A stretch of DNA of 64,000 nt from JAUIAS01 sp030425395 (GTDB lineage: Bacteria; Pseudomonadota; Alphaproteobacteria; Rhodobacterales; Rhodobacteraceae), in the NCBI GenBank assembly GCA_043553855.1, contig CP121336.1:3782001-3846000 (forward strand), read 5' to 3'. The notes below the pieces were generated by a model. That model made no database searches, was not told the DNA's origin, and saw nothing but the letters and a program-made list of their open reading frames with translations. A program made the translations under genes and the position numbers. Below, one piece after another: positions 51,400-59,499 of this stretch (positions are counted from its first letter, which is position 1; the number at the start of each line of letters is the position of its first letter).

Positions 51400-52245
51400 A
51401 TGAATGATCCGACCTGGAACGGCGACGTCCCGCCGGAGCCGCTGCGGATATCGCCGTTGGGCTGGCTGCGGCTGGTGCTGCGCGGGCTGACCCTTGGCAC
51501 GCTGGTGTTCGGCTGTCTGGGGCTGCTGCTGCTGGTGCGCCTGTTCGAGAAGCCGGTCTTTGGGCTGGCCCGTCCGGTCACGCCGCATATCACGCAATTC
51601 GTCTGTCGCAATGCGTTCCGAATTCTGGGGATGGGATTTTCCACCGAAGGCCAGTTGATGACCGGCCGCGGCGCGGTGGTGTCGAACCATGCGTCGTGGC
51701 TGGACATCTTTTCGCTCAACGCCCGCAAGCGGATTTATTTCGTGTCCAAATCCGAGGTGGCAAGCTGGCCCGGCATCGGCTGGCTGGCGCGGGCGACGGG
51801 AACGGTGTTCATCGAACGCAATCCCAAGAAGGCCCGCGAACAGACCGCCCTGTTCGAGGCACGGCTGATGGCCGGGCACAAGCTGTTGTTCTTTCCCGAG
51901 GGCACATCCACGGATGGGTTGCGGGTGTTGCCCTTCAAGACGACATTGTTCGCCGCGTTCTTTTCCGATCATCTGCGCGACCACATGCACATTCAGCCGG
52001 TCAGCCTGTGTTACCACGCGCCAAAGGGGCAGGAGTTGCGCTTCTATGGATGGTGGGGCGACATGGAGTTTGCGCCGCATCTGCTCAAGTCGCTGGCGGC
52101 CCCGCGCCACGGACGGGTTCACCTGATCTATCACCCACCCGTTCGGGTAAAGGACTTCAAGGATCGCAAGGCGTTGGCCGCCCATGTTGAAGCGAAGGTG
52201 CGCGCCGGAGTTGAACGGGAACTGGGGCCGGTTCAAGGCGCGTAA
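51400..52245 (+). CDS. olsA: Lyso-ornithine lipid O-acyltransferase OlsA
   Basis: A 281-residue membrane-anchored acyltransferase of the PlsC family. It has a hydrophobic anchor at about residues 32-55, the catalytic NHASWLD (NHX4D motif) at about residue 90, and the acceptor motif FPEGTST at about 167. In Rhodobacterales OlsA finishes ornithine lipid and may also serve phosphatidic acid synthesis. AAAGGA precedes the ATG at 51400. It pairs with olsB. The end is convergent with the DsbA-like isomerase gene across repeat copy F. Confidence 0.88.
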   Translation: MNDPTWNGDVPPEPLRISPLGWLRLVLRGLTLGTLVFGCLGLLLLVRLFEKPVFGLARPVTPHITQFVCRNAFRILGMGFSTEGQLMTGRGAVVSNHASWLDIFSLNARKRIYFVSKSEVASWPGIGWLARATGTVFIERNPKKAREQTALFEARLMAGHKLLFFPEGTSTDGLRVLPFKTTLFAAFFSDHLRDHMHIQPVSLCYHAPKGQELRFYGWWGDMEFAPHLLKSLAAPRHGRVHLIYHPPVRVKDFKDRKALAAHVEAKVRAGVERELGPVQGA

Positions 52246-52280
52246 CCGGCAGACACCGGTGCCCGGTTGCCAATGTCGGC

Positions 52281-52313
52281 GCCTCCGGCGGGAGTATTTT
52301 GGGCCAGAAGAAG
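52281..52313 (+). repeat. Dispersed intergenic repeat, copy F
   Basis: GCCTCCGGCGGGAGTATTTT followed by GGGCCAGAAGAAG. It lies in the 99-bp convergent gap between olsA and the isomerase gene, and is near identical in core to copies D and G. Confidence 0.78.
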
Positions 52314-52344
52314 CCGGGATCGTTTGATCAATGGGCCGACGGGA

Positions 52345-52959
52345 TCAGGCCTGCGCGTAGCGCAACGCCTGTTCGAGCCGGTCGTCACCCCAGAAAATCT
52401 CGTCACCGGTGCTGAAGCTGGGGGCGCCGAAGAGGCCGAGGCGATCCGCCGTGGTGCCGGCATCGCGCAACGCCTGCTTGATCTGCGGGGATTGCGCGCG
52501 GGCAATCCAGGCTTCTGCGGTGCTGTCCTCCGGGAGCGCGGCATCACCGAGAGCGGCGGCAATGGTGGCGGGGTCCGAGATATCCGCGTTTTGCGCAAAC
52601 TGGCGGGCATAGACGGAACAGACAAACGCCGCCGGATCGTGCCCGGCACCGCGCAGCGCCAGCGCGACACGCGCCGCCAGAAGGCCGTTTTGCGGAAAGA
52701 TATCGGGATGCGCATAGGGCAGTTCGTAATCGCGGGCGGTCCGCACCATGTCGCGCAGCATGTAGGCACCCTTGCGCGGATAGAGACGAAACGGCGAGTC
52801 GTCCCAGCCCTGCGCCGCAAAGATCGGTCCCAGCAGAAACGGCTGCCAGATCACCGCCACGCCCGCGCGATCGGCCAGGTCGCGGATGCGCATGGCCGAG
52901 AGATAGGAATAGGGTGAGGCGAATTCGAACCAGAAGGTCAATTGTGTTGGCTTTGTCAT
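52345..52959 (-). CDS. 2-hydroxychromene-2-carboxylate isomerase (DsbA family)
   Basis: A 204-residue thioredoxin-fold protein of the NahD / kappa-class GST-like branch. The opening FWFEFASPYSYLSAMRI, with serine in place of the CXXC motif, and GLFGAPSFSTGDEIFWGDDRL near the end are the family marks. The founding member acts in naphthalene degradation. No other aromatic genes are here, so the real substrate may differ. It uses an ATG at 52959 and is divergent from rpsB with 214 bp between. Confidence 0.85.
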   Translation of the reverse strand: MTKPTQLTFWFEFASPYSYLSAMRIRDLADRAGVAVIWQPFLLGPIFAAQGWDDSPFRLYPRKGAYMLRDMVRTARDYELPYAHPDIFPQNGLLAARVALALRGAGHDPAAFVCSVYARQFAQNADISDPATIAAALGDAALPEDSTAEAWIARAQSPQIKQALRDAGTTADRLGLFGAPSFSTGDEIFWGDDRLEQALRYAQA

Positions 52960-53059
52960 GCTGGCAGGCTAGGGCGAGTGGGGGCGTCGCACAATAGGTG
53001 AGGATGATGTGCTTTTGACCCTTGCGCCCGGTGGCAGGCTGACCTATACGCGCGCCACG

Positions 53060-53080
53060 AAAACCCGCAGGCGGGGTTTT
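53060..53080 (+). promoter_or_regulatory. Terminator-like hairpin in the rpsB leader
   Basis: AAAACCCGC pairs with GCGGGGTTTT (one bulged G). It lies 94 bases before the rpsB ATG and is followed by GG, not a long T run. A candidate attenuator or S2-binding leader element; upstream TTGCGC (53019) and CTATAC (53043) could be a promoter. Confidence 0.35.
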
Positions 53081-53173
53081 GGTCATGCGGGGGAGACATC
53101 CCCGTCTGTCCGCCGGTTGTCCCGATCCCGGGATGCACCCCCGCCGAGGCTTGAAACCGGAAAGGATTACGGC

Positions 53174-53956
53174 ATGGCTCTTCCTGAGTTCTCCATGCGT
53201 CAGCTTCTTGAAGCAGGCGTTCACTTTGGTCACCAGACACAGCGCTGGAACCCGCGCATGGGCCCCTTTATCTATGGGTCGCGCAACGGCATTCACATTC
53301 TCGACCTGACACAGACCGTCCCGTTGTTGGACCGGGCCTTGCAGGTCGTGCGCGACACCGTCGCCAAGGGCGGCCGCGTTCTATTCGTGGGCACCAAGCG
53401 TCAGGCCGCACAGCCCGTCGCCGATGCCGCAGAGCGTTGCGCACAGTATTACATGAACCACCGCTGGCTGGGTGGCACGCTGACCAACTGGAAAACCGTT
53501 TCCCAGTCGATCCAGCGTCTGAAATCCATCGACGAAGCCATGGAAAGCGGCATTTCCGGCCTGACCAAGAAAGAGCGTCTGGGCATGGAACGTGACCAGA
53601 CCAAGCTCGAAGCGTCGCTGGGCGGGATCCGCGAAATGGGCGGCACACCCGACCTGCTGTTCGTCATCGACGTCAAGAAAGAGGCTCTGGCCATCGCCGA
53701 AGCCAACAAGCTGGGCATTCCGGTTGTGGCCGTGGTTGACACCAACTGCTCGCCCGATGGCGTGGACTATATCATTCCGGGCAACGACGACGCGGCACGG
53801 GCGATTTCGCTCTATTGCGATCTGGTGAGCCGCGCCGCGCTGGACGGCATGACCGCACAGATGGGTGCGGCCGGTGTTGACCTTGGCGCGTTGGAAGAAG
53901 CCCCGGTTGAAGAGGCCGTTGCCGAAGCCCCCGCAGAGGCCCCCGCCGAGGCCTGA
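53174..53956 (+). CDS. rpsB: Ribosomal protein S2
   Basis: A 260-residue S2 protein of the small subunit. MALPEFSMRQLLEAGVHFGH opens the conserved part, with GGTLTNWKTVSQSI and NCSPDGVDYIIPGNDDA later. The C-terminus has an Ala/Glu/Pro-rich tail (EEAPVEEAVAEAPAEAPAEA) of variable kind. AAAGGA precedes the ATG at 53174. The neighbouring tsf gene follows by 89 bp, the standard rpsB-tsf pair. Confidence 0.96.
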   Translation: MALPEFSMRQLLEAGVHFGHQTQRWNPRMGPFIYGSRNGIHILDLTQTVPLLDRALQVVRDTVAKGGRVLFVGTKRQAAQPVADAAERCAQYYMNHRWLGGTLTNWKTVSQSIQRLKSIDEAMESGISGLTKKERLGMERDQTKLEASLGGIREMGGTPDLLFVIDVKKEALAIAEANKLGIPVVAVVDTNCSPDGVDYIIPGNDDAARAISLYCDLVSRAALDGMTAQMGAAGVDLGALEEAPVEEAVAEAPAEAPAEA

Positions 53957-54045
53957 TCGGGCCAACGGCAATCTGCCACGTAATTGACAGACATGCGGAG
54001 CGGGCGCGGCCTGCTCTGCATCCATGACATTTCAGGAGAGCCAAG

Positions 54046-54921
54046 ATGGCAATCACAGCTGCACAGGTAAAAGAACTGCGCGACATGACCGGCGCGGGCA
54101 TGATGGACGCAAAGAAGGCGCTGACCGAAACCGACGGCGACATGGACGCCGCCGTTGACTGGCTGCGCACCAAGGGTCTGGCCAAGGCCGCCAAGAAATC
54201 GGGCCGCACCGCCGCCGAGGGCCTTGTTGCCGTCGTCGTTGACGGTGGCACCGGTGTCGCGGTCGAGGTGAACTCGGAAACCGACTTTGTCGCCAAGAAC
54301 GCCGACTTCCAGAAGATGGTTGGCGATATCGCTGGCGTTGCTCTGGGTGTTGCCGATGTTGAGGCGCTGTCTGCTGCCGATCTGGGCGGAAAGACAGTCT
54401 CAGAGACGATCACCGACAAGATCGCCACAATCGGCGAAAACATGTCCGTGCGGCGCATGGCCAAGATCGAAGGCGAAACCGTTGTCACATACGTGCACAA
54501 CGCGGCCACCGACGGCATGGGCAAGATCGGCGTTCTGGTCGCCCTCAAGGGTGGTGACGACGCGCTGGGCAAGCAGATCGCGATGCACATCGCCGCCGTG
54601 AACCCCGCAGCCCTGTCCGAAGACGATCTTGACGCGGCAGTCGTCGAGAAGGAAAAGCAAGTCCAGATGGATATCGCCCGCGAAAGCGGCAAGCCCGAAG
54701 CGGTGATCGAGAAGATGATCGTGGGCCGGATGAAGAAATTCGTCGCTGAATCCACGTTGCTCAACCAGGCGTTTGTGGTGAACCCCGATGTGACCGTTGG
54801 CCAGGCGGCCAAGGACGCGGGCGCGGAAATCACCGGGTTCGTGCGTCTGGAAGTGGGCGAAGGCATCGAAGTGGAAAAGGAAGACTTTGCCGCCGAGGTT
54901 GCCAAGGCCGCACAGGGCTGA
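54046..54921 (+). CDS. tsf: Elongation factor Ts
   Basis: A 291-residue guanine-nucleotide exchange factor for EF-Tu. The N-terminal UBA-like domain (LRDMTGAGMMDAKKALTE) and the VNSETDFVAKN motif are typical. Length is normal. AGGAGAG precedes the ATG. It is the second gene of rpsB-tsf and ends in an intrinsic terminator. Confidence 0.97.
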   Translation: MAITAAQVKELRDMTGAGMMDAKKALTETDGDMDAAVDWLRTKGLAKAAKKSGRTAAEGLVAVVVDGGTGVAVEVNSETDFVAKNADFQKMVGDIAGVALGVADVEALSAADLGGKTVSETITDKIATIGENMSVRRMAKIEGETVVTYVHNAATDGMGKIGVLVALKGGDDALGKQIAMHIAAVNPAALSEDDLDAAVVEKEKQVQMDIARESGKPEAVIEKMIVGRMKKFVAESTLLNQAFVVNPDVTVGQAAKDAGAEITGFVRLEVGEGIEVEKEDFAAEVAKAAQG

Positions 54922-54951
54922 TCGTCCTTCGACCAGAGATACGATGAACAA

Positions 54952-54985
54952 GGCGCGGGTGTCGCAGGACCCCCGCGCCTTTTTT
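54952..54985 (+). terminator. Intrinsic terminator after tsf
   Basis: GGCGCGGG (54952-54959) pairs with CCCGCGCC (54972-54979), loop of 12, followed by TTTTTT (54980-54985). Confidence 0.9.
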
Positions 54986-55393
54986 GTGCGAGACAGGCAA
55001 AGGGACATGGTGCGGGCACGATGCCGGAAACGAAAAAGGGACCGCGTAAACGCGGCCCCTGAAACGTTTGGCAACCCGCCGATGGGGATGGACGGGCACC
55101 AAAATTTATTGAACCGGACGCGCAAAATTCACGCCGACCCAACACCCGGCATATGCCGGAAGATCTTCGCGGGTGGACTACCTCCCGCAGCCGATCCAGT
55201 TGTTCCCAGGCAGAAAGCCACCACTCACGGATCATCTTGTTTGTGCAGCTTAACCATACGTAAAGAAAGTCATGGATTCCTTACCCGATTGTTTGCGTAG
55301 GGTTTTTCAAGCCTTTGGGGTGCTGTCGGGTATAAATTACAACCCTGTCATTCCGGCAGGCGGCACGCGCATGTTCTGCGCATAATGCGGACC
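54986..55393. other. Gene-free stretch between tsf and the LuxR gene
   Basis: 408 bp. It contains a minus-strand terminator at its left (55033-55059). On the minus strand there is also a broken small frame (about 55235 to 55110) that would read MIREWWLSAWEQLDRL and, one frame over, end AGCWVGVNFARPVQ. It may hold a small RNA or a decayed gene. Confidence 0.5.
55033..55059 (-). terminator. Minus-strand intrinsic terminator
   Basis: On the minus strand GGGGCCGCG-TTTA-CGCGGTCCC (one G-U pair) is followed by TTTTT. It closes a leftward transcript, either from the LuxR gene or from an unlisted unit between 55060 and 55390. Confidence 0.75.
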
Positions 55394-56149
55394 TCAGGCA
55401 TCGAGCACGAACATCTGGTTTTGCATCGACGCCTTGAGCACCGCCTGCGCAGTGGTTTCAACCCCCAGCGCTTCGCGCGCAAGGCGCAGGTGCTTTTCCA
55501 CAGTGGCCTGCGTCAGCCCCATGAGAACTGCGGTGTCCTGCATCGTCTTGCCATCCCCGACCCATTGCAGCGCCTCTCTTTGACGGGGGCTGAGGGGCCG
55601 GCGTGTGACCTGATGGGGCAGGGTGCAGATCTTGAGATGGGCCACGTTGTTCATCAGCAGGATATCGTCGCCATGTTCGGCCCAAACGGCATCGACCTCG
55701 TCCTGCGACATGCCGGGCCGCGCGGTCAAGGCGATGGCGCCCTTGGACCGCATACAAACGCTTTTGAAACTGATCGAGTAGCCGGTTTCGACGCGATGCT
55801 TCTGATTAAAGCGCAGCACCTGCATTTCATCGGGGGTCAGGCTGCCGTCTTGCATCCGTTGGGCCAACATGCCCCAACTGGCCGCACCGTCATTGTTGAT
55901 CGCCCAGCGTGTCATCGGGGCGTGAAAATACATGCCTTGTTCCAGAAACACGTCGATATAGGCGGGATCGTGGTTGGTCAGAATGACGAAATCGTCGCGA
56001 TCCCCAAGGGACGTTTCCGTGCGGTAGGATGTCAGACCGTAAACCAGCCGGTCAAACCCGTATTCGGCCATCCGCTGGGTATGCGCCTCCCACAAATCCT
56101 CTATCTGGCGGACGTTTGTCAGATAGGTCAGATATTCCGTGAGGGTCAT
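55394..56149 (-). CDS. LuxR family regulator, solo, altered autoinducer pocket
   Basis: A 251-residue regulator with an N-terminal autoinducer-type domain and a C-terminal GerE helix-turn-helix (LSPRQREALQWVGDGKTMQD, then TQATVEKHLRLAREALGV). No luxI-type synthase is near, so it is a LuxR solo. Against the TraR pocket TNYPDEW-Y-DP, it reads TNHDPAY...FHAP: Trp57 is Tyr, Tyr61 is Phe, and the ligand-binding Asp70 is Ala, while Pro71 and Trp85 remain. A standard acyl-homoserine lactone may therefore not fit. It starts at the ATG at 56149 and is followed by a terminator-bearing gap. aroQ ends ten bases upstream. Confidence 0.85.
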   Translation of the reverse strand: MTLTEYLTYLTNVRQIEDLWEAHTQRMAEYGFDRLVYGLTSYRTETSLGDRDDFVILTNHDPAYIDVFLEQGMYFHAPMTRWAINNDGAASWGMLAQRMQDGSLTPDEMQVLRFNQKHRVETGYSISFKSVCMRSKGAIALTARPGMSQDEVDAVWAEHGDDILLMNNVAHLKICTLPHQVTRRPLSPRQREALQWVGDGKTMQDTAVLMGLTQATVEKHLRLAREALGVETTAQAVLKASMQNQMFVLDA

Positions 56150-56159
56150 TCAGGTGGTC

Positions 56160-56597
56160 CTATCCGGCGAACCGTTGGACCAGCGCATCGAGCGCCATCA
56201 GATAGCCTTGCAGGCCAAAACCGCAGATCTGTCCGATCGCAACGGGCGCGATGTAGGATGTGTGACGAAAGGTTTCGCGGGCGTGAATATTGCTCAGGTG
56301 CACTTCGACAACCGGCAGTTCCACCGAAGAAATCGCATCCATGAGCGCGATGGAGGTATGGGTATAGGCCCCCGCATTGATCACGATACCGGCATGCACG
56401 CCCTTGGCCGCATGGATTGCGTCGATCAGCGCGCCTTCGTGGTTCGATTGAAAACAGGCGATTTCGATGCCCTTTTCCGCACCATAGGCGACACAGGCCG
56501 CTTCGACATCGGCAAGAGTTGTCTTGCCATAGACCTCAGGCTGGCGCGTGCCCAGCAAATTGAGGTTGGGTCCGTTCAGGATCAAAACCGAGCGCAT
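56160..56597 (-). CDS. aroQ: Type II 3-dehydroquinate dehydratase
   Basis: A 145-residue dodecamer-forming enzyme of the shikimate pathway. NGPNLNLLGTRQPEVYG holds the catalytic Tyr, INAGAYTHTSIALMDAI the binding loop, and EVHLSNIHARE the catalytic His. Length is normal. It is transcribed toward the LuxR gene with ten bases between, so they may share a transcript. In many relatives it is followed by accB-accC, which are not here. Confidence 0.95.
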   Translation of the reverse strand: MRSVLILNGPNLNLLGTRQPEVYGKTTLADVEAACVAYGAEKGIEIACFQSNHEGALIDAIHAAKGVHAGIVINAGAYTHTSIALMDAISSVELPVVEVHLSNIHARETFRHTSYIAPVAIGQICGFGLQGYLMALDALVQRFAG

Positions 56598-56768
56598 GAA
56601 AAGCCTTGGGTATAGTTTAACAATTTCATGGTTTTAGCCGTAGTCAGCCGGTTCTGTCCAGCCTCGCGGCAAGGAAATCTGGGGCCTGTGCGGTTCCAGC
56701 TTGGGGTGGTGGTTGAACGCCGGGCCGTGATGCCATCAATTTATTGACAATTCGTTGACGTTGGTCAG

Positions 56769-56787
56769 GTGGAGCGCAATAGTCCAC
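56769..56787 (+). promoter_or_regulatory. Candidate operator upstream of pxpB
   Basis: GTGGA and TCCAC form an inverted repeat nine bases apart, just before the pxpB start. TTGACA (56743) and TTGACG (56754) lie upstream as possible -35 elements. No regulator gene is adjacent. Confidence 0.3.
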
Positions 56788-56811
56788 TTAACGAATTTTT
56801 GGGGATTTTCT

Positions 56812-57567
56812 GTGCTTGATACTGATCCGCACGCAACCGGGTCCTGGCCCGCGATACGCACCGTGGGCATTGACGGGCTCTTGGTCAGCTTTGGTGACGC
56901 GCTGAACGAACCGGCCAACCGGGCGGCGCTGGCGTTTCGCGCGGCGCTGGATGCCGCCGCGATCGACGGAATTGAAGAGACGGCAACGTCATTGGTATCG
57001 GCCTATGTGCGGTTTGACCCGCTGCATTTGGAACACGCGGTATTGACCGCACGCATAAGGAAGGTTCTGAAGACCCGAAACTGGTACGAAGCGCCCTTGC
57101 CACACGGGCGGCGTTTCTTTGAAATTCCAACGGTTTACGATGCGTCCTTTGCGCCGCAACTGGAGCAATCTGCGCAGGCTGCCGGGCTGAGTGTCGAAGC
57201 GGCGGTACAGTCGCTGTCAAGCGCGCGTGTGCGGGTGCAAACCATCGGATTTGCCCCCGGTATGCCGTATTTCGGAACCTTGCCCGAGGCTTGGGATATA
57301 CCCCGGCAGCAGGGTTTGACGCCGATGGTGCCCGACGGTGCGCTGGTGGTCGCGATCCGGCAACTGGTCCTGTTTCCGGTGCCCACGCCCACGGGGTGGC
57401 GGCATGTTGGCCAAACCGCCGCGCGCCTGTTCCGCCCGGAGGATGACGATCCGTTCCTGTTGCGACCCGGCGATGAGGCGATGTTCGTTCAGGTCACGCC
57501 GGAAGTGTTCCGCAACATGCGTGACACCGATCCGATGGGCGGCATCAGGATGGAGACGATCCCATGA
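56812..57567 (+). CDS. pxpB: 5-oxoprolinase subunit PxpB
   Basis: A 251-residue protein of the KipI/PxpB family (allophanate hydrolase subunit 1-like), one of three subunits of bacterial ATP-dependent 5-oxoprolinase, which opens pyroglutamate to glutamate. The C-terminal half shows TIGFAPGMPYFGTLPEAWDI and PTPTGWRHVGQTAARLF. The GTG at 56812 has GGGGA upstream; a frame from 56755 adds unlikely residues. It is first in pxpBCA and overlaps pxpC by four bases. Confidence 0.92.
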   Translation: MLDTDPHATGSWPAIRTVGIDGLLVSFGDALNEPANRAALAFRAALDAAAIDGIEETATSLVSAYVRFDPLHLEHAVLTARIRKVLKTRNWYEAPLPHGRRFFEIPTVYDASFAPQLEQSAQAAGLSVEAAVQSLSSARVRVQTIGFAPGMPYFGTLPEAWDIPRQQGLTPMVPDGALVVAIRQLVLFPVPTPTGWRHVGQTAARLFRPEDDDPFLLRPGDEAMFVQVTPEVFRNMRDTDPMGGIRMETIP

Positions 57568-58589
57568 GCGGGTTGATCGTTCAGCGCGCGGGTCCGGGTG
57601 TCAGCGTGCAGGATCTGGGGCGGCAAGGGACTCTGGCCTTTGGTTTGTCGCGCGGCGGTGCGGCCGACCGGCAAGCGATCCATGAAGGAGCCGCGTTGCT
57701 GGGTCAGGATGCATCGCTGGCGGCTCTTGAAATGGCGGGGGCAGGCGGCGTTTTTCAGGCGAGGGGCGATCTGCGCATCGCTTTGACCGGTGCGCCAATG
57801 GTTGCCCGCATAGATGGCCGATCTGTCGCCTGGCACGCCAGTCACGCACTCCCTGACGGCGCCACGATCGAGATCGGTGCCGCCACGGCGGGCAGCTATG
57901 GCTATCTGCACGTGGGCGGCGGTATCGCGACGCCGTCGCGCCTTGGCGCGCGCGCCGCGCATCTGGTGGCCGGGCTGGGCGAACCGGTACAGGCGGGCAT
58001 CGACCTGCCCATAGGAACAGATACTGGCCAAGGCACCGGGGACAAACTGGCCGTTTCCGACCGGTTTCGTGGTGGCGACGTTCGAATCGTGGCCAGTCTG
58101 CAAACCGATTTCTTTGACAAGACCACCTTGCAACGCTTTGAAAACACGGAATTCAAACGTGATCCACGAGGCAATCGCATGGGTGTCAGGCTGGCGTCCG
58201 ATGGCGCGGGGTTCCTTGTCGATGGCGGTCTTACGGTCCTGTCAGAAGTGATCACCCCCGGCGATATTCAGGTCACCGGTGATGGCGCGCCGTTCGTGCT
58301 TTTGACGGAATGCCAGACCACGGGCGGCTATCCCCGGATTGCCACTGTCCTGCCTTGTGATCTGCCGATCGTGGCGCAGGCACCGCCAGGCGCTCCGATC
58401 CGTATGCGATTTGTCTCGCTTGAAGATGCGGTCGCAGCACACCGCAGATGGATTGCGGAACTGGCCAGTCTTGGCCAACGGCGCGAACGCCTTGTTCGCG
58501 ACCCATCGGAAATACCTAATTTGCTGGAATATCAATTGCTAAGCGGATTTATCTCAGGTGATGAACCGCAATACTCTGGAGACAACTGA
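57564..58589 (+). CDS. pxpC: 5-oxoprolinase subunit PxpC
   Basis: A 341-residue protein of the KipA/PxpC family (allophanate hydrolase subunit 2-like). It opens LIVQRAGPGVSVQDLGRQGT and has GLSRGGAADRQAIHEGAALLGQD, the family's conserved part. In the complex it acts with PxpB in the ATP-dependent phosphorylation chemistry. It overlaps pxpB by ATGA and shares one base with pxpA, so the three subunits are translated together. Confidence 0.94.
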   Translation: MSGLIVQRAGPGVSVQDLGRQGTLAFGLSRGGAADRQAIHEGAALLGQDASLAALEMAGAGGVFQARGDLRIALTGAPMVARIDGRSVAWHASHALPDGATIEIGAATAGSYGYLHVGGGIATPSRLGARAAHLVAGLGEPVQAGIDLPIGTDTGQGTGDKLAVSDRFRGGDVRIVASLQTDFFDKTTLQRFENTEFKRDPRGNRMGVRLASDGAGFLVDGGLTVLSEVITPGDIQVTGDGAPFVLLTECQTTGGYPRIATVLPCDLPIVAQAPPGAPIRMRFVSLEDAVAAHRRWIAELASLGQRRERLVRDPSEIPNLLEYQLLSGFISGDEPQYSGDN

Positions 58590-59359
58590 TGAGCCTTTCC
58601 GTCGATCTCAACGCCGATATGGGGGAAAGCTTCGGCCCCTGGGTCATGGGCAACGACAAAGCACTTCTGGACATTGTGACATCGGCCAACATTGCCTGCG
58701 GATTTCACGCTGGCGATCCGGATGTCATGGCAGACACCATGCGCATCGCGGCGCAGAACGGCGTCGGCATCGGGGCGCATCCCGGATTTGCCGATCTTCA
58801 GGGCTTTGGTCGTTATCGGATGGATATCCCGCACAAAAGCCTCGCCAACTCAGTGCGTTATCAGGTTGCGGCGTCGGTTGGCATGGCGCGGTCCGTTGGC
58901 GCGCAGGTCCGCCATCTCAAGCTGCATGGTGCCTTGGCCAACATGTGTTCGGAAGATCAGGAGCTTGCCCGCGTGTGTTACGATGCGGCGCTGTCCGTGG
59001 CACCTGATCTCATCGTGATGGTTCTGGCAGGCACAGCGCAGGAGCGGGCGGTCCGGGCGCTGGGGGTGCCATTCGCGGGCGAGATTTTTGCCGACCGGGC
59101 GTATAACGACGATGCAACGTTGGTGGACCGCAAATTACCGGGTGCCGTGATCAATGACGCCGAGATCGCAGGCCCACGCATCGCCGAGATGGTGCAACAG
59201 GGCGCGATCATTACCGAAAGCGGCAAACATATAGAAACCCGCATCGACACGATATGTCTGCACGGTGACGGCCCAACGGCGGTGGCCATCGCGCAATCCG
59301 TGCGCCGCGCCTTGGTCAACAAAACGATACGGGTGGAGATGTTCAAAGGAGCGATGTAA
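58589..59359 (+). CDS. pxpA: 5-oxoprolinase subunit PxpA
   Basis: A 256-residue LamB/YcsF family protein. VDLNADMGESFGPWVMGND holds the conserved acidic residues, with ANIACGFHAGDPDVM and IGAHPGFADLQGFGRY after it. It supplies a TIM-barrel-like subunit of 5-oxoprolinase. It is last in pxpBCA. The following 140 bp hold a palindrome (CATAATC-CT-GATTATG, 59434-59449) and a GC hairpin facing the SulP gene. Confidence 0.95.
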   Translation: MSLSVDLNADMGESFGPWVMGNDKALLDIVTSANIACGFHAGDPDVMADTMRIAAQNGVGIGAHPGFADLQGFGRYRMDIPHKSLANSVRYQVAASVGMARSVGAQVRHLKLHGALANMCSEDQELARVCYDAALSVAPDLIVMVLAGTAQERAVRALGVPFAGEIFADRAYNDDATLVDRKLPGAVINDAEIAGPRIAEMVQQGAIITESGKHIETRIDTICLHGDGPTAVAIAQSVRRALVNKTIRVEMFKGAM

Positions 59360-59464
59360 CGCACTGATTTGAAGAGAATATTTGGATAGGCCTTTATGCG
59401 TCGTCTGACATTTTCAAATCAGATTTATTTACATAATCCTGATTATGAGAAAAAGGTAGATGCC

Positions 59465-59488
59465 TCAGGCGGGACGCATCCCGCCTGA
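59465..59488. terminator. GC hairpin between pxpA and the SulP gene
   Basis: TCAGGCGGGA and TCCCGCCTGA pair perfectly over loop CGCA. It lies between convergent genes. T runs are not immediate on either side (CTTTTTC lies 12 bases on, minus strand), so efficiency is uncertain. Confidence 0.55.
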
Positions 59489-59499
59489 CCTGACACCCC

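Noticed and set aside
54986..55393. 6S RNA, SRP RNA or tmRNA in the tsf-LuxR gap
   Set aside because: None of the conserved sequences of SRP RNA or tmRNA are seen, and I could not fold a convincing 6S bubble. A tryptophan-rich leader peptide was also considered, but no trp genes follow.
59397..59489. A 30-codon plus-strand frame between pxpA and the SulP gene
   Set aside because: Weak ribosome site and it runs through the palindrome and hairpin. More likely non-coding.
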